DNA from: Paractinoplanes aksuensis
GTDB lineage: Bacteria; Actinomycetota; Actinomycetes; Mycobacteriales; Micromonosporaceae
Direction: 5' to 3'
DNA: 57,643 bases
NCBI RefSeq assembly: GCF_024137025.1
Contig: NZ_JAMYJR010000036.1
Coordinates: forward strand, 1 to 57,643
Shown: piece after piece, positions 42,958-52,100 of the stretch
Layout: every line of letters starts with the position of its first letter
How positions within the stretch are numbered: position 1 is the first letter of the stretch
Made by a program: the position numbers and the translations under genes
Notes under the pieces: model-generated
The model's input: only the letters and a program-made list of their open reading frames with translations
Databases searched by the model: none
What the model was told of the DNA's origin: nothing

Positions 42958-45900
42958 TCGATCAAGCCCATCCCCTCGAGGCCGGGTACGTCGTCGCGTC
43001 CGAGGCCACGCCGCTGAAGTTCGGTTTCGAATGATATGCCGCGAGCTTGAAGATCCATTTTGTACTGAGAGAGTGTGGCCGCTTCTGACTGGAGCCATTT
43101 GGCCAGGGTGGTCACCTTTTCGTTGACGTCAGTGATCAGGTGCAGGTCGGGTGGCCGATGAGCATAGATTTCGAGCTCCTTGTTGATCGCGATGATGTCG
43201 AGGAACGCGCTCACTCGCTTGTAGGCCGGCTCGGTTCCGAGGCGCACGATCTCGTAGTAGTCGTGAGTCCTGCTTCCTGCCGTTTGCGATAGCGGCGTGG
43301 GGAACTGGACCTCGATCCGGAACCCCTCCGGCGTGGTCAGCCAGATGTTGAGACCGTTGTGGCGCCCATGGTTCGCCCAAAAGTTTGCGGCGCTTGTGCG
43401 TTCGTAGCCGCGTTCACGGAGTCCGGCGAGTACCTGCGTGACGGTGCGGCCGTAGTTCTCCTCAGGCGTTTCGACCGAGAAGCGGACACGATCTTTCACA
43501 CGGTTGATGAACTCGTCGAGTCCTACGTTCTCGGTCTCGTAGGCCTCCAAGAACTTCCTGCTCAGACTCTCGACCGATTTGACGCGGTGTTCCTCGCCGA
43601 CAAGTCGCGCTGTGCTGTGGTCGAGGGCCTGAACCACTGCCCCAAGATCGTCGGATACCCGTTGGGCTACGAGGTCAGCCTCGGTTCTCGTAGCGCTGAG
43701 GAGTGTCTGCTGGTCGGGCGTCAGTAAATCGAAGGCCGGCCGTATCCCACCGTGATCAGTTCCCGTCGGGGGCTGGGCGGACCAGGCGCCGGGGGCGTGG
43801 TGGGGAAGGGGGGTGGGGTGGCCTGAGGCGTTTACTACCAAGGCTTCCAGGGAGACGACGTTGATGGGGGTCGGAACTCCGTGGTGGTGGTAGAGGGGGG
43901 CGTTCTCGGAGATTCGGCCGATCTGGGGGTCTACGTAGAGGACTGTGCCGTTCTGGTTCAGGGCGGCCCAGGAGTGGCTTCCGCCGCCTTCCAGGTCGGT
44001 GATGAGGAAGGCGTAGGAGCCGTGGCCGGTGTTCAGCAGGTGGTTGGTCAGGTTTTGTACGGCCTGGTCCATGGCGGGTTTGGCCTGGGTCGGGTCGGCG
44101 TCGCCCAGGTGGGGGCACAGGTTCTGGAAGTCGCCGCCGGTGGCCAGGCGGATGCGGTTGATTCCTTCGACCTCGCCGCCCAGTGGGCGGTCGGGGTTGC
44201 CGTTCGCGTAGGCGTCGAACGTTCGGGGGGCCGACACCCGGGGGCGGCCGTGGATGTAGGTGTCGAACAGGGCCAGCGTGCCGTCTACGCAGTTCAGGCC
44301 CCTCGTCGGGTCGGCTGCGGGGCCGCCGTCGTTGGCCAGGCGGAACCAGGTGCCCTCGCGGGGGTCGGGTAGGCGGGAGACGTTGCCGTTGCTGTCTCGG
44401 GGGACGGCGTTCTCGATGTCGGTCTGGTGCACGGCCAGTGGGGGACGCAGGCCGCCGGCCGAGTTGTAGTGGCGGGTGCGGTCGATGGGTGGGCGGCCGG
44501 CGAAACCGTCCAGGGCCGAGCGGTCGCCGGTGCGGACGCCGCCGGGGGCCAGGTGGCCGACGTCGTTGTTGATGCGGGCCCATTCGGGTGGGTCGACCTC
44601 GACCCGGTCGGGGGCCAGCGCGCCCGAGCGGACCTGGGTGATCTGGTCCTCGATCTCGGCGACGATCTCGCTCAGGCTGAACGCCTGGCGGCGGTCCTGG
44701 GCCTCGCGCAGCGTGAAGCCGGCCCGCGCGGCCTGATCGGCGCTTCGGCCCAGGTCGAGGATGCGGGCGCGGTTGTCCTCGGCGATCGATCCGAGATAGG
44801 CCGCGTACTCGTCGCGCCGGTTCTGCTCGTGGGTCTCGCGGGCGTGGGCGGCATAACCGAAGTACGCCCGCTCGTCGCGGATCTCCGGTGGCGGGGCCGA
44901 CCGGGTCGTGGGGGTTTCAGGCTTGCGTACGGGGTTCCGGGGCGCCGGGCGTGGGCCGAGCGCGTCGGCGATGCGCTCCAAATCGGAGAGTGGGCTTCGC
45001 CGTAGGCCGGGCGCGGCCGAGCCGGGGGTACCGAGCGGTCCGAACACCCCAGCCGGACCGATGCCGCCGGTTGAGGTCAGCGGTGGGCCGGCGACTGGTG
45101 TCGACGATGAAACCGGCGCCGTCGTCAGCGGGTCGGCGAACGCGACCGAGGCAGCTAGTACGCCCGACCCGTCCGACACGGAAGGCGACGGTGGTGTCAA
45201 CGAGAGCGGGGTCGGGGACATCGGGTCGTGGGGGGACGGCGTGAGCTGCGGATCAACAGACGTAGACGTAGACGATGGGGGTGGGGATGAGGGCGTCGCG
45301 TCGATGGAGGGCGGCGTGAGCTGAGTGTCGACGGTCGACAAAGTTGAGGACGCGGGGGTTGGGGACGGGGAGGTCGGGTCGTTGGGGGACTGGGCCTGCG
45401 GTGAGGGAGTCGCGCTGAGCGAGGGGGTGGACGACTGGGGAGCGTCAGGGGTTGTCGTGGAGAGCGAGGGGCCCTGCTCTGCGATTGGTGACGGTGTGGC
45501 ATTCGCGGCCAGCCCCTCGATGAGGGCGCTCCCGCCGGATAGATCAGCGCCTACCGTCGTACTTCCAAGAGGTTCGCTATTGGCCGAACTGGGCAGCGAG
45601 GCGGCGTCGAAACCTTTGAGATGACCGATGTCGATCGACGAGGGCATTCCGTGCAGGCCCGCGCCGACCGCGCCCGAACTGGCGGACTTGGCGATTCCCG
45701 TCGCGTCGGGCAGTTCGCCGAAAGTCGCGGCCGCGCCGAATTCGGCCATGACCTCGCCGCCGGCGCCGCGCATCATGCCGCCGTGTCCGTGCGAGCCGGC
45801 GTGGGCCCCGGTCGAGGCGGCTCCCCCGGCGAAACCGGCCAGCGCGGTCCGGCCCAGATTCTCGAGGTCATAACCGTCGGAGCGCCCGGTCGACTGCTGG

Positions 45901-46586
45901 TACGTCTGAATTCCGCCATTGATCGCGATCTCTTCGCGAGCCTCGTCGAAGCCTTCGTCGAGCGCTTGGCGGCCCAGGCGTTTCAGGCCTTCGCGGCTGG
46001 TCACCTGTTTGATCGCGCGACCGGCGGTCTGCTTCAGGGCCTTGGTGCCGAGCTGCTCGACGAGGCGGCGGAAGATCTGCTGGATGGCGAGGCGGGTGGC
46101 GACGATGAGGCCGCCGGCGGCGGGGGATGCGACGCCCAGGGTGAGCGCGACGGTGACGGCCATGCCGACGAGTTCGATCAGGAAGATGCCGATCTCGATC
46201 CAGGCTTCGATCTTGGCGGCTTCGAGGTCGGCACCGCAGCCTTCGACGAGTTTGCCCAGCTCACCTGAGACGCGCAGCAGGTCGTGGAGCGGCGCGTTGT
46301 CGTCGCCCGCGACCATCTGCCAGGCGTCGGCGAAGCCGTCGGCCGTGATGCCCGTGCCGCCGTAGCCGGAAAGGAACCGGCCGGCGGCCGAAATCGCGGC
46401 CTCGTTCGGCTCGGCCAGCGACGTGGCCAGGGAGAACCAGCGGTCGGCGACGTCCCAGGTGGCGACCTCGTTGCCGGCCGGCCAGTCGAAGCCGACGACC
46501 CACTCGAGCGCCTCGTAGGCCCAGGCCGGCACGTCGAACGGGCTGAACTCGAGCGGGTGGGGAATGGGACTCGGCAGGACAGTCAT
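42954..46586 (-). CDS. Polymorphic toxin: CpnT-like N-terminus, papain fold, RelA/SpoT-like C-terminus
   Basis: A 1210-residue multidomain toxin. Residues 1-230 resemble the WXG100-type N-terminal module of CpnT-like exported toxins (PAWAYEALEWVVGFDWPAGN, a hydrophobic helix at 128-165). Residues 360-530 are a Ser/Pro/Thr linker. Residues 755-900 match a papain-fold toxin domain: Cys-766 in GLNCVDGTLALFD, His-871 in GGSHSWAAL and Asp-886 in LYVDPQIG. Residues 965-1125 resemble a RelA/SpoT synthetase: HRVKSVESLSRK, VKDRVRFSV (D1032), GFRIEVQF (E1092) and THDYYEIVR. Export by a type VII system is inferred; none is in the window. The ATG at 46586 overlaps the WXG gene stop. Domain calls rest on motif reading alone. 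Confidence 0.8.
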   Translation of the reverse strand: MTVLPSPIPHPLEFSPFDVPAWAYEALEWVVGFDWPAGNEVATWDVADRWFSLATSLAEPNEAAISAAGRFLSGYGGTGITADGFADAWQMVAGDDNAPLHDLLRVSGELGKLVEGCGADLEAAKIEAWIEIGIFLIELVGMAVTVALTLGVASPAAGGLIVATRLAIQQIFRRLVEQLGTKALKQTAGRAIKQVTSREGLKRLGRQALDEGFDEAREEIAINGGIQTYQQSTGRSDGYDLENLGRTALAGFAGGAASTGAHAGSHGHGGMMRGAGGEVMAEFGAAATFGELPDATGIAKSASSGAVGAGLHGMPSSIDIGHLKGFDAASLPSSANSEPLGSTTVGADLSGGSALIEGLAANATPSPIAEQGPSLSTTTPDAPQSSTPSLSATPSPQAQSPNDPTSPSPTPASSTLSTVDTQLTPPSIDATPSSPPPSSTSTSVDPQLTPSPHDPMSPTPLSLTPPSPSVSDGSGVLAASVAFADPLTTAPVSSSTPVAGPPLTSTGGIGPAGVFGPLGTPGSAAPGLRRSPLSDLERIADALGPRPAPRNPVRKPETPTTRSAPPPEIRDERAYFGYAAHARETHEQNRRDEYAAYLGSIAEDNRARILDLGRSADQAARAGFTLREAQDRRQAFSLSEIVAEIEDQITQVRSGALAPDRVEVDPPEWARINNDVGHLAPGGVRTGDRSALDGFAGRPPIDRTRHYNSAGGLRPPLAVHQTDIENAVPRDSNGNVSRLPDPREGTWFRLANDGGPAADPTRGLNCVDGTLALFDTYIHGRPRVSAPRTFDAYANGNPDRPLGGEVEGINRIRLATGGDFQNLCPHLGDADPTQAKPAMDQAVQNLTNHLLNTGHGSYAFLITDLEGGGSHSWAALNQNGTVLYVDPQIGRISENAPLYHHHGVPTPINVVSLEALVVNASGHPTPLPHHAPGAWSAQPPTGTDHGGIRPAFDLLTPDQQTLLSATRTEADLVAQRVSDDLGAVVQALDHSTARLVGEEHRVKSVESLSRKFLEAYETENVGLDEFINRVKDRVRFSVETPEENYGRTVTQVLAGLRERGYERTSAANFWANHGRHNGLNIWLTTPEGFRIEVQFPTPLSQTAGSRTHDYYEIVRLGTEPAYKRVSAFLDIIAINKELEIYAHRPPDLHLITDVNEKVTTLAKWLQSEAATLSQYKMDLQARGISFETELQRRGLGRDDVPGLEGMGLIE

Positions 46587-46918
46587 GATCGACCCCGGTA
46601 CGTCGAACGGATGCGGCCTGCGGCGTCGGCGTCGGCGGCCAGGTTGTCGCGGACGGACAGCGCGGCGGCGTCGCCGAGCCCGGCCAGATAGGTCGCGAGC
46701 TGTTGCCACGCGTCGAGGACCTGCTGTTCGAACGGGCGGTAGTGCTGGTCGAAGGACTTCCCGTAGTCGTCGCGGCCCCACGGGACGGTCGAGCTGGCGG
46801 CCGCGATCTCGGCGCCGGCCCGGTTGCGGCGCGCGCCGAGGTCCTCGCCGGCCGCGCTCAGGGCGCGCGATCCGGCCAGGGCTTCCTCGGCGTCGAGCCG
46901 CAGCCGGGCGTCAGACAT
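46583..46918 (-). CDS. WXG100-like small helical protein
   Basis: A 111-residue, almost entirely helical protein. A central turn (VPWGRDDYGKSFDQHYRPF) separates two helices rich in Ala, Leu and charged residues, the shape of WXG100/ESX-type secretion partners although the exact W-x-G is absent. Its ATG at 46918 overlaps the upstream YbaB-like stop by 8 bases and its stop overlaps the toxin start. It probably pairs with, or assists export of, the toxin encoded next. Confidence 0.75.
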   Translation of the reverse strand: MSDARLRLDAEEALAGSRALSAAGEDLGARRNRAGAEIAAASSTVPWGRDDYGKSFDQHYRPFEQQVLDAWQQLATYLAGLGDAAALSVRDNLAADADAAGRIRSTYRGRS

Positions 46919-47336
46919 CGCGGCCGGCCAGGTCCTGGACGATCTCGTCGGACCGTCCGAGCAGCGAGCCGAAGTTGTGGTCACGCAGATAGCGAAGAGT
47001 GCCGGAGTCGGCCGGGAGATAGTCGGCCATCAAAGTCTGAATGCGTTCCGCGGCCTGCTCGGCGGCAGTGTGGACGGTGGTCACGATCGTCCGGGAAACG
47101 TATTCGTTGTCCATGTTCCGAGTCGCCCGGCGAATGAGCCGCAAATCGATCAATTCGCCGCGCGGCCCGACCGTCACGCGGACCAGTCCGTCGGTCGAAA
47201 CAACGGTGACGCGGACGTCGGCGAGGCGCCTTTGAAGATCGTCCAGATCGGACCGCAGACGCGCATACCGCTCGTGCACCTCTGTCAGTCGGTCGCGCAG
47301 TTCCCGATTCGCGTCGCGATTCGCCGTAACAGCCAC
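46911..47336 (-). CDS. YbaB/EbfC-like protein heading the toxin operon
   Basis: A 141-residue protein. An N-terminal coiled coil (ELRDRLTEVHERYARLRSDLDDLQRRL) precedes a YbaB-like beta-sheet (VRVTVGPRGELIDLRLI) and a C-terminal helix region. Genes of this type commonly sit with WXG100-type secreted toxins in actinobacteria. The GTG at 47336 is preceded by a G-rich stretch (GAGGGGTG). It is the first gene of the four-gene set and is divergent from the deaminase fusion, with 107 bp between the starts. Confidence 0.75.
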   Translation of the reverse strand: MAVTANRDANRELRDRLTEVHERYARLRSDLDDLQRRLADVRVTVVSTDGLVRVTVGPRGELIDLRLIRRATRNMDNEYVSRTIVTTVHTAAEQAAERIQTLMADYLPADSGTLRYLRDHNFGSLLGRSDEIVQDLAGRDV

Positions 47337-47443
47337 CGGGTCACACCCCTCGTCCGTGTCGGGACTTTGCGTGTTCGGTTAACTTCAATCTGCGAACGTC
47401 GCCACGGGCGATCGGGTTCAGGACATCGGGAGGGGAGGGCGCG

Positions 47444-48640
47444 ATGATCACTCGAGCGGAGGCCGAGGCGATCGCGGAGCGCTGGGCGCGCAACGAGTCC
47501 GAGCAGCGCGGTTACGGGTGTGAGCCGATGCTCACCGAGTTCGACCTGGGTTACGTGATCTGGACCAAGCAGCCGGCCACTGTGCTCTCCGTGCCCGGCG
47601 ACGGCGCACGCACGGTGATCGATCGAGAGACGGGCGTCCTGTCCACGTGGCCCGGAGTGCCGCCGGACGAGATCGCTGCCATCTATCGCGACCGCCGTCC
47701 GAGCCCGCCGGGAACGGTGGATCCGGCGGTCGCGCTACTCCGGTTGACACGGCGCCGGCCCACTCCGACCACGATGGCCCACTTGACTGTGGGTGAGCGG
47801 CTGTTCCGGGCTCAGGGCGCGAAGGGTGACCAGCGGATCACTCACCATCAGTTGGTGATGGACCGGCTCGGGATGCTGGGCGCGGAGAGTCAGGTGCGCG
47901 GCGTCGAGCGGCACGCCGAGTTGATCGCCGTCTCCGACGCGCTGCACGCGGCCACCCGCACGCGCGGGCGTGAGATGGGGCTCGACGACGCGCGGGCCTG
48001 GCTGACCGGGGCCGAATTCACTGCTTTTCTCGTACGCGACCAGGGTGATCCGGTGGGCGGGGAGGAGCACCGGCCGTGCGAGACGTGCATCAGCGTGCTC
48101 GTCGACCTGGCGGTGCTGCCGTGGTCGGACCGGGCGTTCGTCAGCGAGTGGCGGCACGGTTCCGATCGGATTCCGGTGGCTGGGCGGTTCCCGCACGAGG
48201 TGGCTCGGACGCTGGCCGGCGGCGGGTGGATCGGGGCGGGCCCGGCCGCGGCGGCGATCGAACGGGCGGTCGAGGCCTCGGGCGGGCGGCTGCAGGCGTT
48301 CGAGGCGGCGCGGGCAGCGGTCGCGGACTTTCCCGGGGTGCGCTGCGCGCGGCGGGGGCCGGGGCTGCGACGGGCCATTCGGCTGCTGCGGCTCGACCCG
48401 GAGCCGGGGGCCTACGCGGTGGCCGCGCTGAGCGAGTTTGCCGAGTTCACGGGCGTGCCATTGTTTCCGATCGGGATCGAAGGGGGCGACGCGGTGGTGG
48501 CGATCGACGAGCTGGCGCGGGTGTTCGTTTTTGATCAGGGTGGGGAGTGGTTCGTCGGCAGCACGCTCGATGAGGCGCTGACCGGGTTGCTCACGGGTGA
48601 CGGGCCGGCGCGGCGCGTGCGCGACGACGGCACGTGGTGA
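47444..48640 (+). CDS. Imm35-like / YwqJ-type deaminase / SUKH-3-like fusion
   Basis: A 398-residue protein with three parts. Residues 1-90 resemble Imm35 (AEAIAERWARNESE, RTVIDRETGVLSTWPG). Residues 130-230 match a YwqJ-like nucleic-acid deaminase: RHAELIAVSDAL gives the H-x-E (H157, E159), and HRPCETCISVLVDL gives the zinc cysteines C212 and C215. Residues 245-385 resemble SUKH-3 (RFPHEVARTLAGGGW, FAEFTGVPLFPIG, GGEWFVGSTLDEALTGLLTG). Deaminase and SUKH-3 parts are known to co-occur. It may be an immunity-like or cytosolic effector protein; the role is uncertain. The ATG has a strong GGGAGGGGAGGG ribosome-binding region. It diverges from the toxin operon. Confidence 0.8.
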   Translation: MITRAEAEAIAERWARNESEQRGYGCEPMLTEFDLGYVIWTKQPATVLSVPGDGARTVIDRETGVLSTWPGVPPDEIAAIYRDRRPSPPGTVDPAVALLRLTRRRPTPTTMAHLTVGERLFRAQGAKGDQRITHHQLVMDRLGMLGAESQVRGVERHAELIAVSDALHAATRTRGREMGLDDARAWLTGAEFTAFLVRDQGDPVGGEEHRPCETCISVLVDLAVLPWSDRAFVSEWRHGSDRIPVAGRFPHEVARTLAGGGWIGAGPAAAAIERAVEASGGRLQAFEAARAAVADFPGVRCARRGPGLRRAIRLLRLDPEPGAYAVAALSEFAEFTGVPLFPIGIEGGDAVVAIDELARVFVFDQGGEWFVGSTLDEALTGLLTGDGPARRVRDDGTW

Positions 48641-48722
48641 GCGCGGGTTGACCTTGGCGCGGCCGGTGGCGCGCGTTGATTCTGGCGCGGCCTGTTGTGG
48701 GCGCGCGTTGACCCCGCCGCCG
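48640..48722. repeat. Imperfect GCGCGTTGA repeats
   Basis: Three imperfect units containing GCGCG(G)TTGA followed by TGGCGCGGCC-like sequence lie in the 119-bp gap between two converging genes. No terminator with a T-run is visible. Confidence 0.45.
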
Positions 48723-48759
48723 GCCCTTGGCGGGCCGGCGGGCGGTGGTCAGTGCTTCC

Positions 48760-49167
48760 TCAGTCGAACAGGTTGTGCAGGAAGCTCTTCTGGCGGCGGT
48801 AGTGGCCGTGGTGGCCGCGCCGGTAGTGGCCGTGGTGGCCGTACGCGGGGGCGTGACCGGGGACCGGCGCCGGCGGGTAGCCGTGCGTCGGCTGGCCGTA
48901 GCCCGGCGCGGGCGGCGGAGGCGGCGGGGCGTAACCACCCGGCTGCGGCTGGCCGTAACCCGGCTGCGGGGCGGCGGCCGGCCGCGGGGGCGGAGCGGAC
49001 TGCGGCGGAGCCTGACGAGTGTTGTAGCTCGACTCGGCCTCGAACAGCTTTTCCAGCTCACCGCGGTCGAGGAAGATCCCTCGGCACTCGGTGCACTGGT
49101 CGACCGTGACGCCGCTGCGCTCGTACACTCGCATCTCGCCGTGACACTTCGGACAGGTCATCTGCAT
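48760..49167 (-). CDS. TFIIB-type zinc-ribbon protein
   Basis: A 135-residue protein. The N-terminal zinc ribbon (MTCPKCHGEMRVYERSGV, then DQCTECRGIFLDRGELEKLF) has four cysteines and matches the small zf-TFIIB family of unknown function. A Pro/Gly/Tyr-rich linker and a His/Gly/Tyr-rich basic end with two HHGHYRR copies follow. The ATG at 49167 lies 1 base after the stop of the GT87-like gene, so the genes are coupled. Confidence 0.82.
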   Translation of the reverse strand: MQMTCPKCHGEMRVYERSGVTVDQCTECRGIFLDRGELEKLFEAESSYNTRQAPPQSAPPPRPAAAPQPGYGQPQPGGYAPPPPPPAPGYGQPTHGYPPAPVPGHAPAYGHHGHYRRGHHGHYRRQKSFLHNLFD

Positions 49168-49168
49168 C

Positions 49169-52100
49169 TCACAGACGGTACAAGGCCGCGTCATCCAACG
49201 GGCGACTTGTGGCTGTGTGGTTCCTGTGTGCCGGGCGCAGGGCGGCCGCCCAGACCATGAACGCGACCGGATACAGCAGGTAACCGAAGCGGGTCGTCGG
49301 CATGAGCAGGATCGCCGCCAGCAGACCCCAGCCGCAGATCAACGCGGCGGTGTCGGCGCGGCGTGGGGGCCACCAGAGCATCCGTACGGTGATGACGACC
49401 GCCACCGCGGCCAGTAGTCCGAGCGTGAGATAGCGGCCGTGGGGCACGTTCTGTGCGATCAGGTAGCCGGGGAACGGGGACTGGGCCGGGCTGGTGACGA
49501 GTCCGTGCCCCAGCGGGAAGCGGATCACGTTCTCGAGGAAGCCGTCCTGGTTGACCTGGAACGGCGGGATCAGCACCAGAATCGGCAGACCGATCGCGCC
49601 GGGCAGCAGCCGGCCGCCACGGGCCACGGCCATAGCGAGAATGGCCAGGACGGCGACCACCGGCAACGCGAAGAGTTTGCAGGCGGCGGCCGCGCCGACG
49701 GCGACACCGGCCCAGCCGTAACGGTCCGTGGCCGCGAGCGCCAGCGCCAGCAGGCAGAAGGCGAGCACCGGGATGTCGTCGCCGCCGGTGGCCAGGGTGA
49801 GCGCGCAGATCGGCAGAACGGTCACTGCCTGCAACGCCCGGACGGTCGGGAACGTCCGCGCGGACCGCAGGACCATGACGGCGGCGATGAGAGCCAGGGC
49901 GGTGAACACGGCGAACCAGACACGGGAGTCGGTCCACCAGACGTCGCCGAAGAGGGCCCGCGGAATGCCGAAAATGGACATTCCCGGCTGGTACGGGCTG
50001 TAGCCCATCAGACGGTCGGCCTCGGGCAGGGCGGCGATCGTGTCCCGGGAGAGATACGGGGTGCCGTCGTTCAGCAGGCGCTCGCCCATGTGCTCGACGA
50101 CCAGCACCTCTTCCTGTGCGCGGTCGGTGCGGCCGTCGGCTCGCTGCATCGCCTGGACGACCAGCGGAACGAGCGCGGCAGCGGCCCACACGGCCCAGGT
50201 GACGGCGGCCCGACTGCCATTCCCGAACAGCGCGGCGACGCGGCTGCCGGCGCGGCGGCGGGTCAACAGATAGCCGGTGAACTGAAGCGCGGCCACGACG
50301 AAGGCACCGGTGTAGGCCCAGACGGCGATGGAACCCCAGGCTCGGTGCGGCAACAGGGTCGAGTTCGTCGCCGTGATCAGTGCAAATCCCGCCGACAGTG
50401 CATAAAGCACGAGGTCGACGGCGTAGCCGCCCGCCGCCCGATCGACGCGGGCAAAGAACCGACCTACCCGTCCGAGTGGCGCCGGCTCCCCCACGGGCCG
50501 CGCAGCCTTCTTGGCACCCGCGGTCTTCGCCCCGGCGGCCTTGGACGCCACGCTCCGAGCTTCCGCATCCTCGGACGCGGCATCCTCGGACGCGGCATCC
50601 TCGGACGCGGCATCCTCGGACGCCGCGCTCTCGGACGCGGCTGCCTGGGATGCATCGGCCTCGGATGCAGTTGCCTGGGATTTGGCGTCCTCGGACGTGG
50701 CTGCCTGGGATGCAGATGCCTTGGACGTGGCGGCCCGGGATGTAGCAACCTCGGACGTGGCTGCCTTGGACGTGGCTGTCTGGGATGTATCTGCCTCGGA
50801 TGCAGTCGCCTGGGATTTGGCGTCCTCGGACGTGGCAGCCTGGGATGCAGAGGCCTCGGAAGCGGCGGCCTGGGATGCAGAGGCCTCGGATGCGGCGGCC
50901 TGGGATGTAGCGACCTCGGATGCGGCTCCCTCGGATGCGGCTCCCTCGGATGCGGCTCCCTCGGATGCGGCTCCCTCGGATGCGGCTCCCTCAGATGCGG
51001 TTGCCTGGGAGGTGGCGGGCCCGGATGTAGTCGCCTCGGAGGTTGTCAGCTCGGATGCGACAGGCTTTGGGGTGTCGCTCTTGGTTGCTGCGGCCTCGGA
51101 TGTCGCCCGTTCCGCGGTGGCCGCCGTCCCGGGACCAGCGATCGTGGGATCCTCGGTCCTGGGATTTGCGCTCCCGGGATTGGCGGATTCGCTGGCGGGC
51201 GTGCCCTTCGCTGGGGACTCCACGTGACCGACGGTCCCGGAAGGCTTTTCGGCTACAGCGTCGGCGCGGGTTGCAGCGAGCGCTTTACCCGACTTGTCCG
51301 TGGACTTGGCGGGCGAGCCGGGCTTAGTTGCTGAAGCGTCGTCGGACGCCGAATCGGGCTGGGTATCGGAGTCGTCGACCGGTTGCGCGCGCAGCTCAGT
51401 CGCGGACCCCCCGTCGAGCTCAGGCGCAGAATTATTGTCGGGCTCAGGGCGCCGCTGGATCGCGGAGGTCTTGTCAGGCTTGGCGCTTGTTTCCGTTGCG
51501 GGAGTTTTGTCGAACGCGGGGCCCGGCGCCGTCGAGGGTGGACTGCCAAGAGTTGTAGTGCCGACGGGCGTGGCATCCACCTTCGCCGGATCTTCGAATG
51601 TTGCGGTCGGCTTGGCGGGCCCCGGGTTCGCGGAATGCTGCGGTGCTGATGAATCGTCCCGTCCCACCGGCGACTCGGCAGCCGAAGGAGTGGCTGAGCT
51701 GGAGGCTGCGGGCGGCCGGTCAGGTGACTGACCAGCAGGTTCGGCGGCCGTTCGGGGCGTTGACGGCTCGCTGGTCGCAGGCCGTGCTGCGTCCGCAGAT
51801 TCCGCCGGCGGTCGGGGCGTTGACGGCTCGCTGGTCGCAGGCCGTGTTGTGTCGGCAGGTTCGGCGGCCGTTCGGGGTGTCGACGGTTTGCGGGTCGCAA
51901 GCCGTGTTGCGTCAGCAGGTTCGGCGGCCGTTCGGGGTGTCGACGGTTTGCGGGTCGCAAGCCGTGTTGCGTCAGCAGATTCCGCGGGCGGTGTTGCGGG
52001 CTTGCCCGTAGCTTCACCGGCGGCGAGAGGCTTGGCGGCGATCCGGGACGTTTTTTTGGGTTTTGCGCCGTTGGTAGTGAGCGGAAGGTCGCTGACGACG

